Under the pieces are notes generated by a model that was not told the DNA's origin, did not search any database, and saw only the letters and a program-made list of their open reading frames with translations. A stretch of DNA of 64,000 nt from a virus, in IMG/VR virus record IMGVR_UViG_3300030739_000009, positions 1-64,000 of that record. The stretch is one strand, 5' to 3'. Both the position numbers and the translations under genes were made by a program. This document shows positions 53,750 through 62,149 of this stretch, in pieces. The first letter of the stretch is position 1; each line of letters opens with the position of its first letter.

Positions 53750-54516
53750 TGACGAGGCGCCGGCCGCGGCCGGGCGACCATCCTTGCGCCGGGACGTACA
53801 GCGACAAGTACAAGCGGCGCCCGGATCTGGTCGGCCAGCCCTGCCGGCAGCCCGCACTACCCGGCGAGGAGTTCTGCTCGCGGCACCGCCCCATCCCGGA
53901 CGAGAAACGCTGCACCGCGCACCTGTCGAAGAACCATCCGAAGGACCCCGGGGGCCGGTGTCCGTGCCCGGCGCTTCCTGGGCAGCGGGTCTGCGGGTTC
54001 CACGGCGGCAAGACGCCGCAGGCCCTCAAGGTCGCGAAGACTCGGGTCGCCGAGGAGAGAGCGAGGAAACTCGTGGCCACCTACGGCCTGAAGATCGAGA
54101 CGACCGCCGTCGAGGCGCTCCTCGACGAAGTCCAGTGGACGGCCGGGCATGTCGCGTGGCTTCGCGGTCGCGTCCAGGAAATCGAGGCGGAAGCGCCCGA
54201 CGGCGACGGTGAGAACCCGCTCATCTGGGGTCGCACGAGGCGTAAGGAGGGCGGCGAGGACTGGGGTGAGACCCATGAGGCCGTCGCCAGTATCTGGCTG
54301 CGCCTCTATCAGCAGGAGCGCACCCACCTGGTGCGCGTCTGTGCCGAGGCCATCAAGGCGGGCATCGAGGAGCGCCGCGTCAAGTTGGCGGAGAGCCAGG
54401 GCGAGCAGGTTGCTCAGGCAATCAGGGGAATTCTCAACGACCTGAACCTGACGCCGGAGCAGCTCGCCCGAGTCCCCGACATCGTGCCGCGTCACCTGCG
54501 GGCTCTGATCAGCTGA
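53749..54516 (+). CDS. Putative small terminase subunit
   Basis: 255 residues, ATG overlapping the previous stop. The first 95 residues hold three Cys/His groups (CAGTYSDKYK...CRQPALPGEEFCSRH; RCTAHLSKNHP...CPCPALPGQRVCGFHGGK), so a zinc-stabilised DNA-binding head. The rest is helical with a C-terminal segment (LTPEQLARVPDIVPRHLRAL). Position directly before terL and domain type suit DNA recognition for packaging; no classical TerS motif, so this is inferred. Confidence 0.68.
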   Translation: MTRRRPRPGDHPCAGTYSDKYKRRPDLVGQPCRQPALPGEEFCSRHRPIPDEKRCTAHLSKNHPKDPGGRCPCPALPGQRVCGFHGGKTPQALKVAKTRVAEERARKLVATYGLKIETTAVEALLDEVQWTAGHVAWLRGRVQEIEAEAPDGDGENPLIWGRTRRKEGGEDWGETHEAVASIWLRLYQQERTHLVRVCAEAIKAGIEERRVKLAESQGEQVAQAIRGILNDLNLTPEQLARVPDIVPRHLRALIS

Positions 54517-54531
54517 GCCGAGGGGGCGGCA

Positions 54532-57069
54532 ATGACCGCCACCATGGACTGGGCCGAGTACGCGGCCCGGGAGTTCGAGAAGCCCGACACGCTGACGGTG
54601 CTGGGCTTCGAACCGGTCTGCAAGCCGCGGGTCCTCGCCCGACTGGCCGGGACCCCCGAGGCCGACTTGCCGCCGATGTGCGGGACTTGCCCGCAGGAGC
54701 GGTTCCTTGCCCTGCCCGACGAAGACCTCGACGTGCTCTACGGCGGGGCTGGCGGCGGCGGCAAGTCCCAGAGCTTGCTGGCCCTGGTCATCCGCACCTG
54801 CGTCCGCTTCCCCGGCATCCAGATCTTCTGGTTCCGCAAGACGTTCCCGCAGCTGAACCAGTCGGTGCTGCGGAACCTGGCGCGATACAACTACGCCAAG
54901 GCGGTCGGCGGAATCTGGAACGGCTCGAAGTACGAGCTGCGGTTCCCCGGCAACTCGATCCTGACGTTCGCGCACGCGAAGAACATGGAAGAGGCCGCCG
55001 CGCTCAGTAGCGCGGAGATCAACATGCTCGTCATCGATGAGCGCACCACGATGCCGCCTGAAGTCGTGGACTTCCTCTACACGCGCATCCGCTCCGGCGT
55101 CGAAGGCGTGCCCTGCCTCGGCGCACGCTCCGCCAGCAACCCCGGCCACATCGGGCACGGCGTCGTCAAGGACGACTACGTCGACGCCACCGACTACGGC
55201 ACCAAGGAGATCGTCGACAGGGCCGGGCGGCGCCGGATCTTCATCCCCGCGAAGGCGTCCGACAATCCGTACGTCGGCGACTACGAGAAGAGCCTCGAAG
55301 GCATCGCTGACCCGGACCTGCGTGCACGCATCAAGGACGGGGACTGGTCCGCGATGCCTGACGCCGCGTTCCCGGACTGGAAGCGCGACCGGATCGTCGT
55401 CCCGCCGTGCGAGCTGCCCGCATCGTGGCAGCGGCGCGGCGGCATGGACTACGGCTGGGCAGCGCCGTCGGTGTACCTGGCCGCGGCGAAGGACGGCGAC
55501 GGGCGGCTGTGGTTCTACCGCGAGCTGACGATGGTCCAGACACCGGAGCGCGAGCAGGCCCGGCAGATCCTCGACGCCAACGCCGGCCATCATGTGCTGG
55601 CGATCGCGGCCGACCCCGCCATGTGGGGCAAGACGGGGTCCTCGCTCCCGCCGGCCGATCAGATGGCGACCGAGGGCCTGCACCTGACGAAGGCCGACAC
55701 CGACCGGCTCGGCGGCAAGGCCCGCATGCACACCTACCTCGCCGAAGCGCCAGCGTGCGCCTACCACCGCGAACTCGGTTGGGCGACCTGCCCGCTGCTG
55801 CATATCCTCGACGGCGCCTGCCCGCAGTTCACGAAGACCATGGGCGAGCTGCCGCGCGATCCGCACCGGCCGGAGGACGTCGACACCGATGGCCCAGACC
55901 ATTGGTACGACGCCTGCTTCGTTGCCGGGACGCTGATCTCCACGAGCCGCGGCGACGTCCCCATCGAGGACGTCCGCGTCGGCGACGAAGTGATGACCCG
56001 ACAGGGGTGGCGACGGGTGCGCGACTCAGCTCGCACTGGCATTGCGCAGCCCGTACTCAAGGTCTCAATGAGCAACGGACGCGAGCTGATTGGAACCGGG
56101 AATCATCCCGTCTTCGTGCAGGGGGAAGGCTTCGTTCGGCTCGATTCCCTGAGATACCTTGATAGAATTCAGACATGCCACGCAAGCGCCCAAGGGTTGA
56201 ATCTGTCGTCTTCAACGGCATCACTTTCCGCCGCTATCCGGACGCCAAGCGCAGAACTGAACAGGTCTACTTCACGCCAGGCGGGAGTCATCGCGCGCGC
56301 GGCGTCGGCCGCCTCCATCAGGAAATCTGGAAGGCTGCACACGGCCCGATACCCGAGGGCTTCGATACCCATCATCGGGACCACGATCCAGACAACAACT
56401 CGATCGACAATCTCGTCTGTGTGCCCAACGAGGTCCACCGCTCTCATCACGGGGATCAGCCGCGGAGCGATGCTCAGCGCACGGCATGGGCGGCTAACCA
56501 GCAGCTGGCCGCAGAATGGCACCGCAGCGACGAGGGGCGTGCCTGGCACTCCGAGAACGGAAGGCGAGCTTGGATCGGGCGCGAGCCGCGCACGCTGGCG
56601 TGCGCGCATTGCGGCGAGGTGTTCGAAACTACCGACCGCAACGAATCGACGCGGTTTTGTTCTGGGAAGTGCCGCGCCTATGCCCGAAAGGCGAGCGGAA
56701 TCGACGACGTGGACCGCACGTGCGAGGGCTGCGGCGAGACGTTCCGCATCAATCGCTACGCCTCGACCCGAAATTGCTCCCGCGCATGTTCTTGGACTGT
56801 CCGACGCCGGACGGGCTGACGTATACAACCTTTCCGTCGAAGACGTCGAGGAGTACTTCGCCAACGGCGTCCTGGTGCACAACTGCCGCTACCTGATCAT
56901 GTCGATCGGTGGTGAGTCCCGCTGGCACTTCCCTGGCGAAGAGCCTGAGACAACCCACGTCGACCCGCAGGCCCAACCCGCGGTCACCGTTCCTCTCCCT
57001 CCGGCGCAGCTGCCGACGAGCTTCGGCGGTTTCCCCGTCGCGACGGGGGGCGGTGGACCGTGGGGCTAG
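54532..57069 (+). CDS. terL: Large terminase subunit (TerL) interrupted by an intein
   Basis: 845 codons; 522 residues after splicing. ATPase: GGAGGGGKSQSL (Walker A, residues 71-82), QIFWFRKTFPQL, INMLVIDERTTMPPE (Walker B and catalytic Glu). Nuclease: GGMDYGWAAPS (motif I Asp), VLAIAADPAMWGKTGSS (motif II Asp), DGPDHWYDA (motif III Asp). The intein (codons 462-784) splits motif III exactly after DA, so the extein junction is DA/CRYLIM. TerL cuts and pumps DNA into the prohead; without splicing, motif III is broken. Ends in overlap with the portal gene. Confidence 0.93.
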   Translation: MTATMDWAEYAAREFEKPDTLTVLGFEPVCKPRVLARLAGTPEADLPPMCGTCPQERFLALPDEDLDVLYGGAGGGGKSQSLLALVIRTCVRFPGIQIFWFRKTFPQLNQSVLRNLARYNYAKAVGGIWNGSKYELRFPGNSILTFAHAKNMEEAAALSSAEINMLVIDERTTMPPEVVDFLYTRIRSGVEGVPCLGARSASNPGHIGHGVVKDDYVDATDYGTKEIVDRAGRRRIFIPAKASDNPYVGDYEKSLEGIADPDLRARIKDGDWSAMPDAAFPDWKRDRIVVPPCELPASWQRRGGMDYGWAAPSVYLAAAKDGDGRLWFYRELTMVQTPEREQARQILDANAGHHVLAIAADPAMWGKTGSSLPPADQMATEGLHLTKADTDRLGGKARMHTYLAEAPACAYHRELGWATCPLLHILDGACPQFTKTMGELPRDPHRPEDVDTDGPDHWYDACFVAGTLISTSRGDVPIEDVRVGDEVMTRQGWRRVRDSARTGIAQPVLKVSMSNGRELIGTGNHPVFVQGEGFVRLDSLRYLDRIQTCHASAQGLNLSSSTASLSAAIRTPSAELNRSTSRQAGVIARAASAASIRKSGRLHTARYPRASIPIIGTTIQTTTRSTISSVCPTRSTALITGISRGAMLSARHGRLTSSWPQNGTAATRGVPGTPRTEGELGSGASRARWRARIAARCSKLPTATNRRGFVLGSAAPMPERRAESTTWTARARAAARRSASIATPRPEIAPAHVLGLSDAGRADVYNLSVEDVEEYFANGVLVHNCRYLIMSIGGESRWHFPGEEPETTHVDPQAQPAVTVPLPPAQLPTSFGGFPVATGGGGPWG
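55915..56883 (+). mobile_element. Intein in TerL, with its middle overprinted by an HNH gene
   Basis: 323 codons. Block A: CFVAGTLISTSRGDVPIEDV (Cys1 at codon 462). Block B: GTGNHPVFVQGEGFV (the N-x-H). Block F: DVYNLSVEDVEEYFANG. Block G: GVLVHN, ending in His-Asn before Cys+1. All splicing residues are present. Between codons about 547 and 755 the terL frame is only a Ser/Ala/Arg-rich stretch without domain features, while another frame of the same DNA encodes an HNH protein. It therefore works as a mini-intein with a long filler. Confidence 0.9.
56175..56819 (+). CDS. HNH endonuclease nested in the intein in a different frame
   Basis: 214 residues from ATG 56175, two bases shifted from the terL frame. 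RYPDAKRRTEQVYFTPGGSH, HQEIWKAAHGPIPEGFDTHH, RDHDPDNNSIDNLVCVPNEV and HRSHHG form a complete HNH domain of the HNH_3 type (E/D-HH-x-D-x-D-x-x-N-N-x-x-x-N-L...H-x-x-x-H). Two zinc fingers follow (CAHCGEVFE...RFCSGKC and CEGCGETFR...NCSRAC). The A/T-rich TTGATAGAATTC before the ATG may carry a promoter or start site. Likely the homing endonuclease of the intein or of itself. Confidence 0.88.
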   Translation: MPRKRPRVESVVFNGITFRRYPDAKRRTEQVYFTPGGSHRARGVGRLHQEIWKAAHGPIPEGFDTHHRDHDPDNNSIDNLVCVPNEVHRSHHGDQPRSDAQRTAWAANQQLAAEWHRSDEGRAWHSENGRRAWIGREPRTLACAHCGEVFETTDRNESTRFCSGKCRAYARKASGIDDVDRTCEGCGETFRINRYASTRNCSRACSWTVRRRTG

Positions 57070-58667
57070 GAGCACGTATCCGCGATGCCTTCCGCCGGAC
57101 CCCGGTAGCCGAGGCCGCCCCGGCCGGTCCGTCGGCTTCGGCTGCGGCGGGCGCGCAGCGTATCGGCTACGAGTACGGCACGGCGCTCATGCCGACGACG
57201 TCGCGCACCGCGGCAGCGTACAGCCAGGAACGCCAGCAGGTCATGACGCAGCTGTACCAGGCGTACCTGACGTGCCCGTGGGTGGCCGCGCCGATCGATC
57301 TGATCGCACGCACGGTCACTGCGGGCGGCCTGCAGGTGGTGTCGGATGCGCTGTCGGACGACGGGACAGTGCCGCCGGACACGCCCGAGGTGACACGGCT
57401 GCGCCGCCTGATGCGGTATGTGAACCCGCGCCAGGACATGGTGCAGCTCCTGCGGTCCGCTGTGATCGACCTGAACTTGTTCGGGGACGCGTACATCGAG
57501 ATCGTGACGCTGCTGGGCGAGCCGGTCGCGCTGTACACCCTGGACTCGACGACGATGACGGTCGTCGCGGACGCGCACGGCGAGGTCACCGGGTACATCC
57601 AGGTTGTGGACGGCCTGGGCGGCACGCGGACGGCCGAGTTCACTCCGGAGCAGGTCATCCACATCTCGCTGGACGCGCCGCGGGGTGGCTCCTACGGGGT
57701 GGGTCCGACGCAGAAGGCACTGCTGCCGGTGACGGCGTGGCTGTTCACCGAAGCGACGATCAAGGAGTGTTTCCGCCGGGGCGACCCGCCGCGGATCCAC
57801 GTCGACCTCGGGCACCTGTCCGACACTGAGGTGCAGCGGTGGCGCGAGCAGTACATGGTCTTCAATCTGGGGCCGAAGGCGGTCGGCAACCCCACGATCA
57901 CGACCGGCGACGGCAAGGTCGAGGTCCTGGACCCGCGCAAGGTCACCGACTACCTGGCCGCCAGCAAGCAACTGCGCGACGAGATCATCGCCACGTTTGG
58001 TGTCCCGCCGGGCAAGCTGGGGATCATCGAGTCCGGCAACCTGGGCGGCGGCACTGGGGAGTCTCAGGACAAAACGCTGCGAATCAACACCATCATCCCG
58101 GTGCAGTCCCTCGTCCTGGAGAAGATCAACTTTCATCTGCTGCAGCAGGGCTTCGGCATCGAGGACTGGCACCTCGAATTCCCCGAGATCGACTACCGCG
58201 ACTCGACGACCGTTGAGAACATCCGCGACACCCGCCTGCGCAACGGCTCCTACACCCTGAACCGCGTCCGCGACGAGATCGGCGAACCCCCCGTCGACGG
58301 CGGCGACGACCCGGTCCTGGTCGACCGCCAGAACCTCGTCAAGTGGTCCGACATGGACGCCATGTCCAAGGCCGGCATTGCCATGAAGCTCAAGGGCACC
58401 TCCCTGGAGCCCGACGCCCCGACACCCGGCACCCCGGTGACGCTCAGCAAGCCGGATCCCGTTGAGCCGCCCGTTGTCCAGCCCGTCCCGTTCGACGCGT
58501 CGCCGCTCGGCCCCGAGGACGGCCCCGGCCTGGCCGGCGACCTGCCGCAAGGCACGGGGCCCCGCGAGAGCCTCGACGAGGAATGGCGGCGCACCTACCG
58601 GGCGCGCCGCACCCAGGCCCTCGCCGAACTCCCGCCTGCCCGCGAACTCGTAGGAGCAGGGAGGTGA
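57060..58667 (+). CDS. Portal protein
   Basis: 535 residues from GTG 57060, inside the terL end. VAAPIDLIARTVTAGGLQVV, NPRQDMVQLLRSAVIDLNLF then GDAYIEIV, and EIIATFGVPPGKLGIIESGN follow the order of HK97-type portals (core helix, G-x-A-Y/F, then I-A-x-x-F-G-V-P-P-x-x-L). Forms the dodecameric DNA channel of the head. C-terminal 130 residues are Pro-rich and probably flexible. Confidence 0.92.
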   Translation: MGLGARIRDAFRRTPVAEAAPAGPSASAAAGAQRIGYEYGTALMPTTSRTAAAYSQERQQVMTQLYQAYLTCPWVAAPIDLIARTVTAGGLQVVSDALSDDGTVPPDTPEVTRLRRLMRYVNPRQDMVQLLRSAVIDLNLFGDAYIEIVTLLGEPVALYTLDSTTMTVVADAHGEVTGYIQVVDGLGGTRTAEFTPEQVIHISLDAPRGGSYGVGPTQKALLPVTAWLFTEATIKECFRRGDPPRIHVDLGHLSDTEVQRWREQYMVFNLGPKAVGNPTITTGDGKVEVLDPRKVTDYLAASKQLRDEIIATFGVPPGKLGIIESGNLGGGTGESQDKTLRINTIIPVQSLVLEKINFHLLQQGFGIEDWHLEFPEIDYRDSTTVENIRDTRLRNGSYTLNRVRDEIGEPPVDGGDDPVLVDRQNLVKWSDMDAMSKAGIAMKLKGTSLEPDAPTPGTPVTLSKPDPVEPPVVQPVPFDASPLGPEDGPGLAGDLPQGTGPRESLDEEWRRTYRARRTQALAELPPARELVGAGR

Positions 58668-58669
58668 CC

Positions 58670-58735
58670 ATGCCTACCGGACATCCCACCAGGGCGCAGG
58701 ACGTGCTTCCCCTGATCCAGAAGGAGATCGGCTGA
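58670..58735 (+). CDS. 21-residue peptide, probable truncated gene start
   Basis: ATG 58670 with GGGAGG upstream, ending at TGA 58733. Reads MPTGHPTRAQDVLPLIQKEI-G. Excellent ribosome site but almost no protein. It stops nine bases before the end of an inserted minus-strand gene, so it may be the leftover N-terminus of a gene disrupted by that insertion. Confidence 0.5.
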   Translation: MPTGHPTRAQDVLPLIQKEIG

Positions 58736-58743
58736 CCGGGCCC

Positions 58744-59334
58744 CTACAGGCCGAGCAGCCGGGCCTTCGCCGCAGCGAACTCCTCGGGCGACAGTACGCC
58801 CGACGCGGCCAGCTGCTGCAGCTTTCCGAGCTCATCCGCGACAGAGCCGACACCAGGCTGAGCAACTGGCTGCTGGAACCGCGCCCGGATGCCGCGGGCT
58901 TGTAGCAGGTCGTTGAACTCGGCGGCACGCTTGGCCTGGGTGGTGATGTTGAAGCCGGTGAGCATCTCCAGGCGGAGCACGATCGCGGCACCGGTGTCGT
59001 CGGTGTAGTGGATGTGGATGTTGTTGTTCTGTTCCAGGCCGCGTGTCCCGTTGCGGGAGCCCGCCGACAGGAGTGCCTCGGCGCCGGTGACCTGCCGGCG
59101 GACGATCTGCACGTCGCTGATCGCGGCGTAGGGGATCCTGAGCGGCGGCCAGAACTTCTTGCTGCCGATGGTGGGGCTGAGGCCGAAGCGGTCGTCCCAG
59201 GTCCGCAGGATAATCTCGCCGACCTTCGCCTTCGGTAGCGCGGCGAGGCCGCCCCGGTAGCTGACCTTGTACTCGGCGATCGGCACCGGCGCCCCGTCGA
59301 CCGGCGTCGGCTTGCTGCTCTTGAACAGTCCCAT
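58744..59334 (-). CDS. Moron: SHOCT-domain protein with PH-like N-terminus
   Basis: 196 residues from ATG 59334 with GGGGGAC upstream, on the opposite strand to all surrounding structural genes. N-terminal 130 residues look like a PH/bacterial-PH fold (GEIILRTWDDRFGLSPTIGS; IPYAAISDVQIVRRQVTG). The C-terminus VADELGKLQQLAASGVLSPE then EFAAAKARLLGL is a clear SHOCT domain. SHOCT proteins are widespread and poorly understood, some host-membrane or oligomerisation linked. Likely expressed from the prophage or plasmid state. Confidence 0.82.
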   Translation of the reverse strand: MGLFKSSKPTPVDGAPVPIAEYKVSYRGGLAALPKAKVGEIILRTWDDRFGLSPTIGSKKFWPPLRIPYAAISDVQIVRRQVTGAEALLSAGSRNGTRGLEQNNNIHIHYTDDTGAAIVLRLEMLTGFNITTQAKRAAEFNDLLQARGIRARFQQPVAQPGVGSVADELGKLQQLAASGVLSPEEFAAAKARLLGL

Positions 59335-59496
59335 GGTGTCCCCCTGGGGTTCGGTGGGCGGCCAGCTTCGCAGCGCCACATGATCCACCGTCAGCACGTT
59401 ACGCAACGGTGACGCACGGTTCGATATCCGCGCGCGCCGATGGACGGCGGCGCCCTTCACGACCGGCCACCCGGCAAATCCCACGAGCGGAGCATC
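59335..59496. other. Gap between the moron and the plus-strand structural genes
   Basis: 162 bases with no gene. On the minus strand it should hold the moron promoter; TTGCGT near 59411 is the best -35 candidate, with no strong -10. No terminator-like hairpin is seen for the plus strand. Confidence 0.4.
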
Positions 59497-60240
59497 ATGG
59501 CCCAGGCAGGCGAGCAGGAACCCGTCGTCACCGGACGCGTCAACACCGACATCACCGTTGACCACCTGACCGTCAACCGGGGCGCGAACCTGACCAATCA
59601 GACCACTGCCCCCGCGACCCCGTCCGGTGGTGCTGTCGTCTACTCCCAGTACGGCGTCGCCGTGTTCATGGACACCTCCGGCAATGTCACCTCGCTGAAG
59701 AACCCGGACCCGACGGCCGCGGACTCCGGTCTGATCGCCTGGTCCTTCGACCCGGCCGCAGCGGCATCGACGTTCCTGACCACCGCGGGGGTCGTGTACC
59801 TCTCGAAGGTCATCGTGACGCAGCAGCAGACCCTCACCAACGGACTCGTCGAGGTATCTACGGCAGGTGGCACACTGACCGCGTCCGAGAACTACCTGGC
59901 GCTGTTCAACTCGACCGGCACGCAGATCGCGATCTCGGCTGACCAGAGCACGGCCTTCGCCAGCGCTGGCCTGATCACCGCTGCCTGGGCGAGCCCCGTA
60001 GTGAGCGCCGCCCCGGGTGCCTACTACGTTGGGGTGCTGTGCAACGGCGGCACCGCGATCACCCTGGCCTCAGGGTCGGCGCTCAAGCCCGGCGGCGTCT
60101 CGATCGGCAACGCCGGCCTGGCCACGGCGACGGGCCGGTTCCTGTCCTCGGGTACGTCGCAGACGGCGATGCCGCAGTCGGTGACGCTGGGCTCGGCGTC
60201 GGGCAACCTCGCCGCGACGATCTGGGCAGCGATCAGCTAG
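59497..60240 (+). CDS. Paralogue of the tail-fibre C-terminal domain
   Basis: 247 residues from ATG 59497. Residues 80-247 (LIAWSFDPAAAASTFLTTAG, LALFNSTGTQIAISADQSTA, GAYYVGVLCNGGTAITLASG) align by eye with the last 170 residues of the fibre at 50799-53291 (LIAWNYDPSSAGTTWVPTST, IGLYNSSGTLLTQTADQTTI, GKYYVGFLYNGVMTGAALNF). N-terminal 80 residues are a different short shaft. Likely a second receptor-binding or virion surface protein made by duplication. Confidence 0.75.
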   Translation: MAQAGEQEPVVTGRVNTDITVDHLTVNRGANLTNQTTAPATPSGGAVVYSQYGVAVFMDTSGNVTSLKNPDPTAADSGLIAWSFDPAAAASTFLTTAGVVYLSKVIVTQQQTLTNGLVEVSTAGGTLTASENYLALFNSTGTQIAISADQSTAFASAGLITAAWASPVVSAAPGAYYVGVLCNGGTAITLASGSALKPGGVSIGNAGLATATGRFLSSGTSQTAMPQSVTLGSASGNLAATIWAAIS

Positions 60241-60309
60241 GGCCACCTGCGGGGCAGATGGCGACTTCAACTCCGCAGGTCTCGCTCAACGCACGGCGGG
60301 GGGCGATGG

Positions 60310-61773
60310 GTGAACGGCAGCATGATCGCCCTGTATCCGCCGCTTGACCTCGCCGAGCAGCTTGCCGTCCCTGGCGGCATCTTGCCCGAGTCCATGCATT
60401 GCACGATTGCCTACACGGGCCCGGCGGTCGGCGTCGACCGGGACACGCTGCGCAAGGTCGCGGCGAGCCTCGCCGACCGGCCACCGATCCAGGCAAGCAT
60501 CTCCGGCCATGCCCGGTTCACCGGCGGCGAACTGGATGTCATCGTTGCCCTCGTCGACGGGCCCGGAATCGAGGACCTGCGCCGCGACACCCTTGATGTA
60601 CTCGCCGCGCACGGCATAGACGTCCCGCGCGAGCACGGCCACACCGCGCACATCTCGATCGCATTCATCGACCCGGACGCCGAGTCGCCCATCGACCGCA
60701 TCCCGTGCACGCCCGTCCTGTTCACCACGGTCAACGCCGTCCACGCAGGCGACCGCACCGGCTACACCCTCGCCAGTGAGACCGCCAGCAGTCTGCGCGA
60801 GGACGCCCGGACCGCATTCGCCACGGGCTGGGCCAGCGTCCGCGACGCCCCGATGACCGACGAGGTCCGCGCAGCCTCGATCGCCGCAGTCGAATGGGCG
60901 TGCGGGCATCCCGATGCCCCGGCCGTCCTCGAAGCCACCATCAAGATCGGGCAGCTTGAAGGGACCTGGGCGCTGATCTACCAGCGCCGCGAGAAGCGCG
61001 AGAAGCAGCACCAGGCCGCAGTCCTCGCCGCCTGGGCCAAGTGCCTGCAACTCATCTCCCTCGACGAACTCGTCGGAAGCTTCCACGCCCAAGCACCCAA
61101 TCTGCCCGACCAGTCGCCGCAGGCCATCAGGATGCAGGCCCTCGCCATCGCACGCCAAGCATTCATTGGCGCCAACATGGCCGACCCCGCCTACCAGAAG
61201 TTCCTCGACAGCATCACCACTGCGCTGGGTGATGCCCAGGCTGAAGGTGCAGCGGCAGGGCGTGCCATCAGCGGCAGCAAGCACGACATGGCCGCCGCCT
61301 ACGACTCAGCCCGCGACGACATCAGCGACCTCACGACCTGGGGGCAGGCACCACCCGTCGCAGCGAAAATCATGTCCGGCGCGGCTTCGACACTCGCGCG
61401 ACTCCTCGCCAAGGGCTTCGCCGCGAAGCTGACCCTCGCAGCGCTCCTCGCCGCCGTCCGCGCCGCACTCACCGGCGACGGCGCCACCCCGGTCACCGCC
61501 CCCCTCGACATGGCCATGGGCCAGGCATGGAGCAGCGGCGCGGTCGGCACATTCACTGACGGCGGCGTCACCATGCTCAACTACTGGACCGCCGGCGGCA
61601 ACAACGTCTGCGCGGCCTGCCAGGACGCCGAGAGCGGCAGCCCGTACGCCATCGCCGACGCGCCCGTGCCGCCGCTTCACCCGAACTGTCGCTGTGTGCT
61701 TTCGCCGGCGGATGCCGATGTCCCCGGCGCTCCCCCGCCGTCAACCGCGATCCCCGACGAAGGCGAGGAGTAG
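60310..61773 (+). CDS. 2H phosphoesterase fused to a MuF-type minor head protein
   Basis: 487 residues. Residues 1-165 are a 2H (2'-5' RNA ligase-like) domain: SMHCTIAYTG (H30-x-T32) and GHTAHISIAF (H114-x-S116) are the two catalytic H-x-T/S motifs. After a helical linker, residues 240-480 are MuF-like, ending MLNYWTAGGNNVCAACQDAE then PVPPLHPNCRCVLSP, the C-x-x-C...H-P-x-C-R-C signature of SPP1 gp7/Mu F proteins. MuF proteins enter the head, and some carry effector domains injected with DNA. 2H enzymes include Acb1, which destroys CBASS signals, and RNA cyclic phosphodiesterases. Confidence 0.87.
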   Translation: MNGSMIALYPPLDLAEQLAVPGGILPESMHCTIAYTGPAVGVDRDTLRKVAASLADRPPIQASISGHARFTGGELDVIVALVDGPGIEDLRRDTLDVLAAHGIDVPREHGHTAHISIAFIDPDAESPIDRIPCTPVLFTTVNAVHAGDRTGYTLASETASSLREDARTAFATGWASVRDAPMTDEVRAASIAAVEWACGHPDAPAVLEATIKIGQLEGTWALIYQRREKREKQHQAAVLAAWAKCLQLISLDELVGSFHAQAPNLPDQSPQAIRMQALAIARQAFIGANMADPAYQKFLDSITTALGDAQAEGAAAGRAISGSKHDMAAAYDSARDDISDLTTWGQAPPVAAKIMSGAASTLARLLAKGFAAKLTLAALLAAVRAALTGDGATPVTAPLDMAMGQAWSSGAVGTFTDGGVTMLNYWTAGGNNVCAACQDAESGSPYAIADAPVPPLHPNCRCVLSPADADVPGAPPPSTAIPDEGEE

Positions 61774-61775
61774 CT

Positions 61776-62147
61776 GTGGCGATCTATCCGTACGGCCGCA
61801 AGGTCTGGTCCCTGGACGGCGCCTCCCTCATTGGGGCGTCCAGCACCTCCTCCGTGGTTCTGGACATCCACGACGTCACCGACCTGTGGCTCGCCGCCTT
61901 CGTCGCGAACGCCCCCAGCGGCACGACCCCGACACTCACCGTCCAGGTCGACCTCCTCGACCAGGACGCCAACGTCTACCCTGCCGCCCTGGCACTGACC
62001 GCGCTCACGGCAGCTGGCCATCAGTCCGGGTCCTGCGGCCTGCACACCTCGAACCTGGTCCTGCCGATGCTGTGCCAGGTCACGTGGACGCTCGGCGGCA
62101 CCACCCCCGCGTTCACTGGTGTGACGCTCAGCCTGTACGGCAGGTGA
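61776..62147 (+). CDS. Putative small virion protein
   Basis: 123 residues from GTG two bases after the MuF stop. SSVVLDIHDVTDLWLAAFVA, TLTVQVDLLDQDANVYPAAL: a beta sandwich resembling head decoration or adaptor proteins. No family recognised. Confidence 0.68.
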   Translation: MAIYPYGRKVWSLDGASLIGASSTSSVVLDIHDVTDLWLAAFVANAPSGTTPTLTVQVDLLDQDANVYPAALALTALTAAGHQSGSCGLHTSNLVLPMLCQVTWTLGGTTPAFTGVTLSLYGR

Positions 62148-62149
62148 CC

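Noticed and set aside
56175-56800. The Ser/Ala/Arg-rich middle of the terL frame as a protein domain
   Set aside because: It has no conserved features and is the off-frame reading of the HNH gene; I treat it as intein filler that must stay open.
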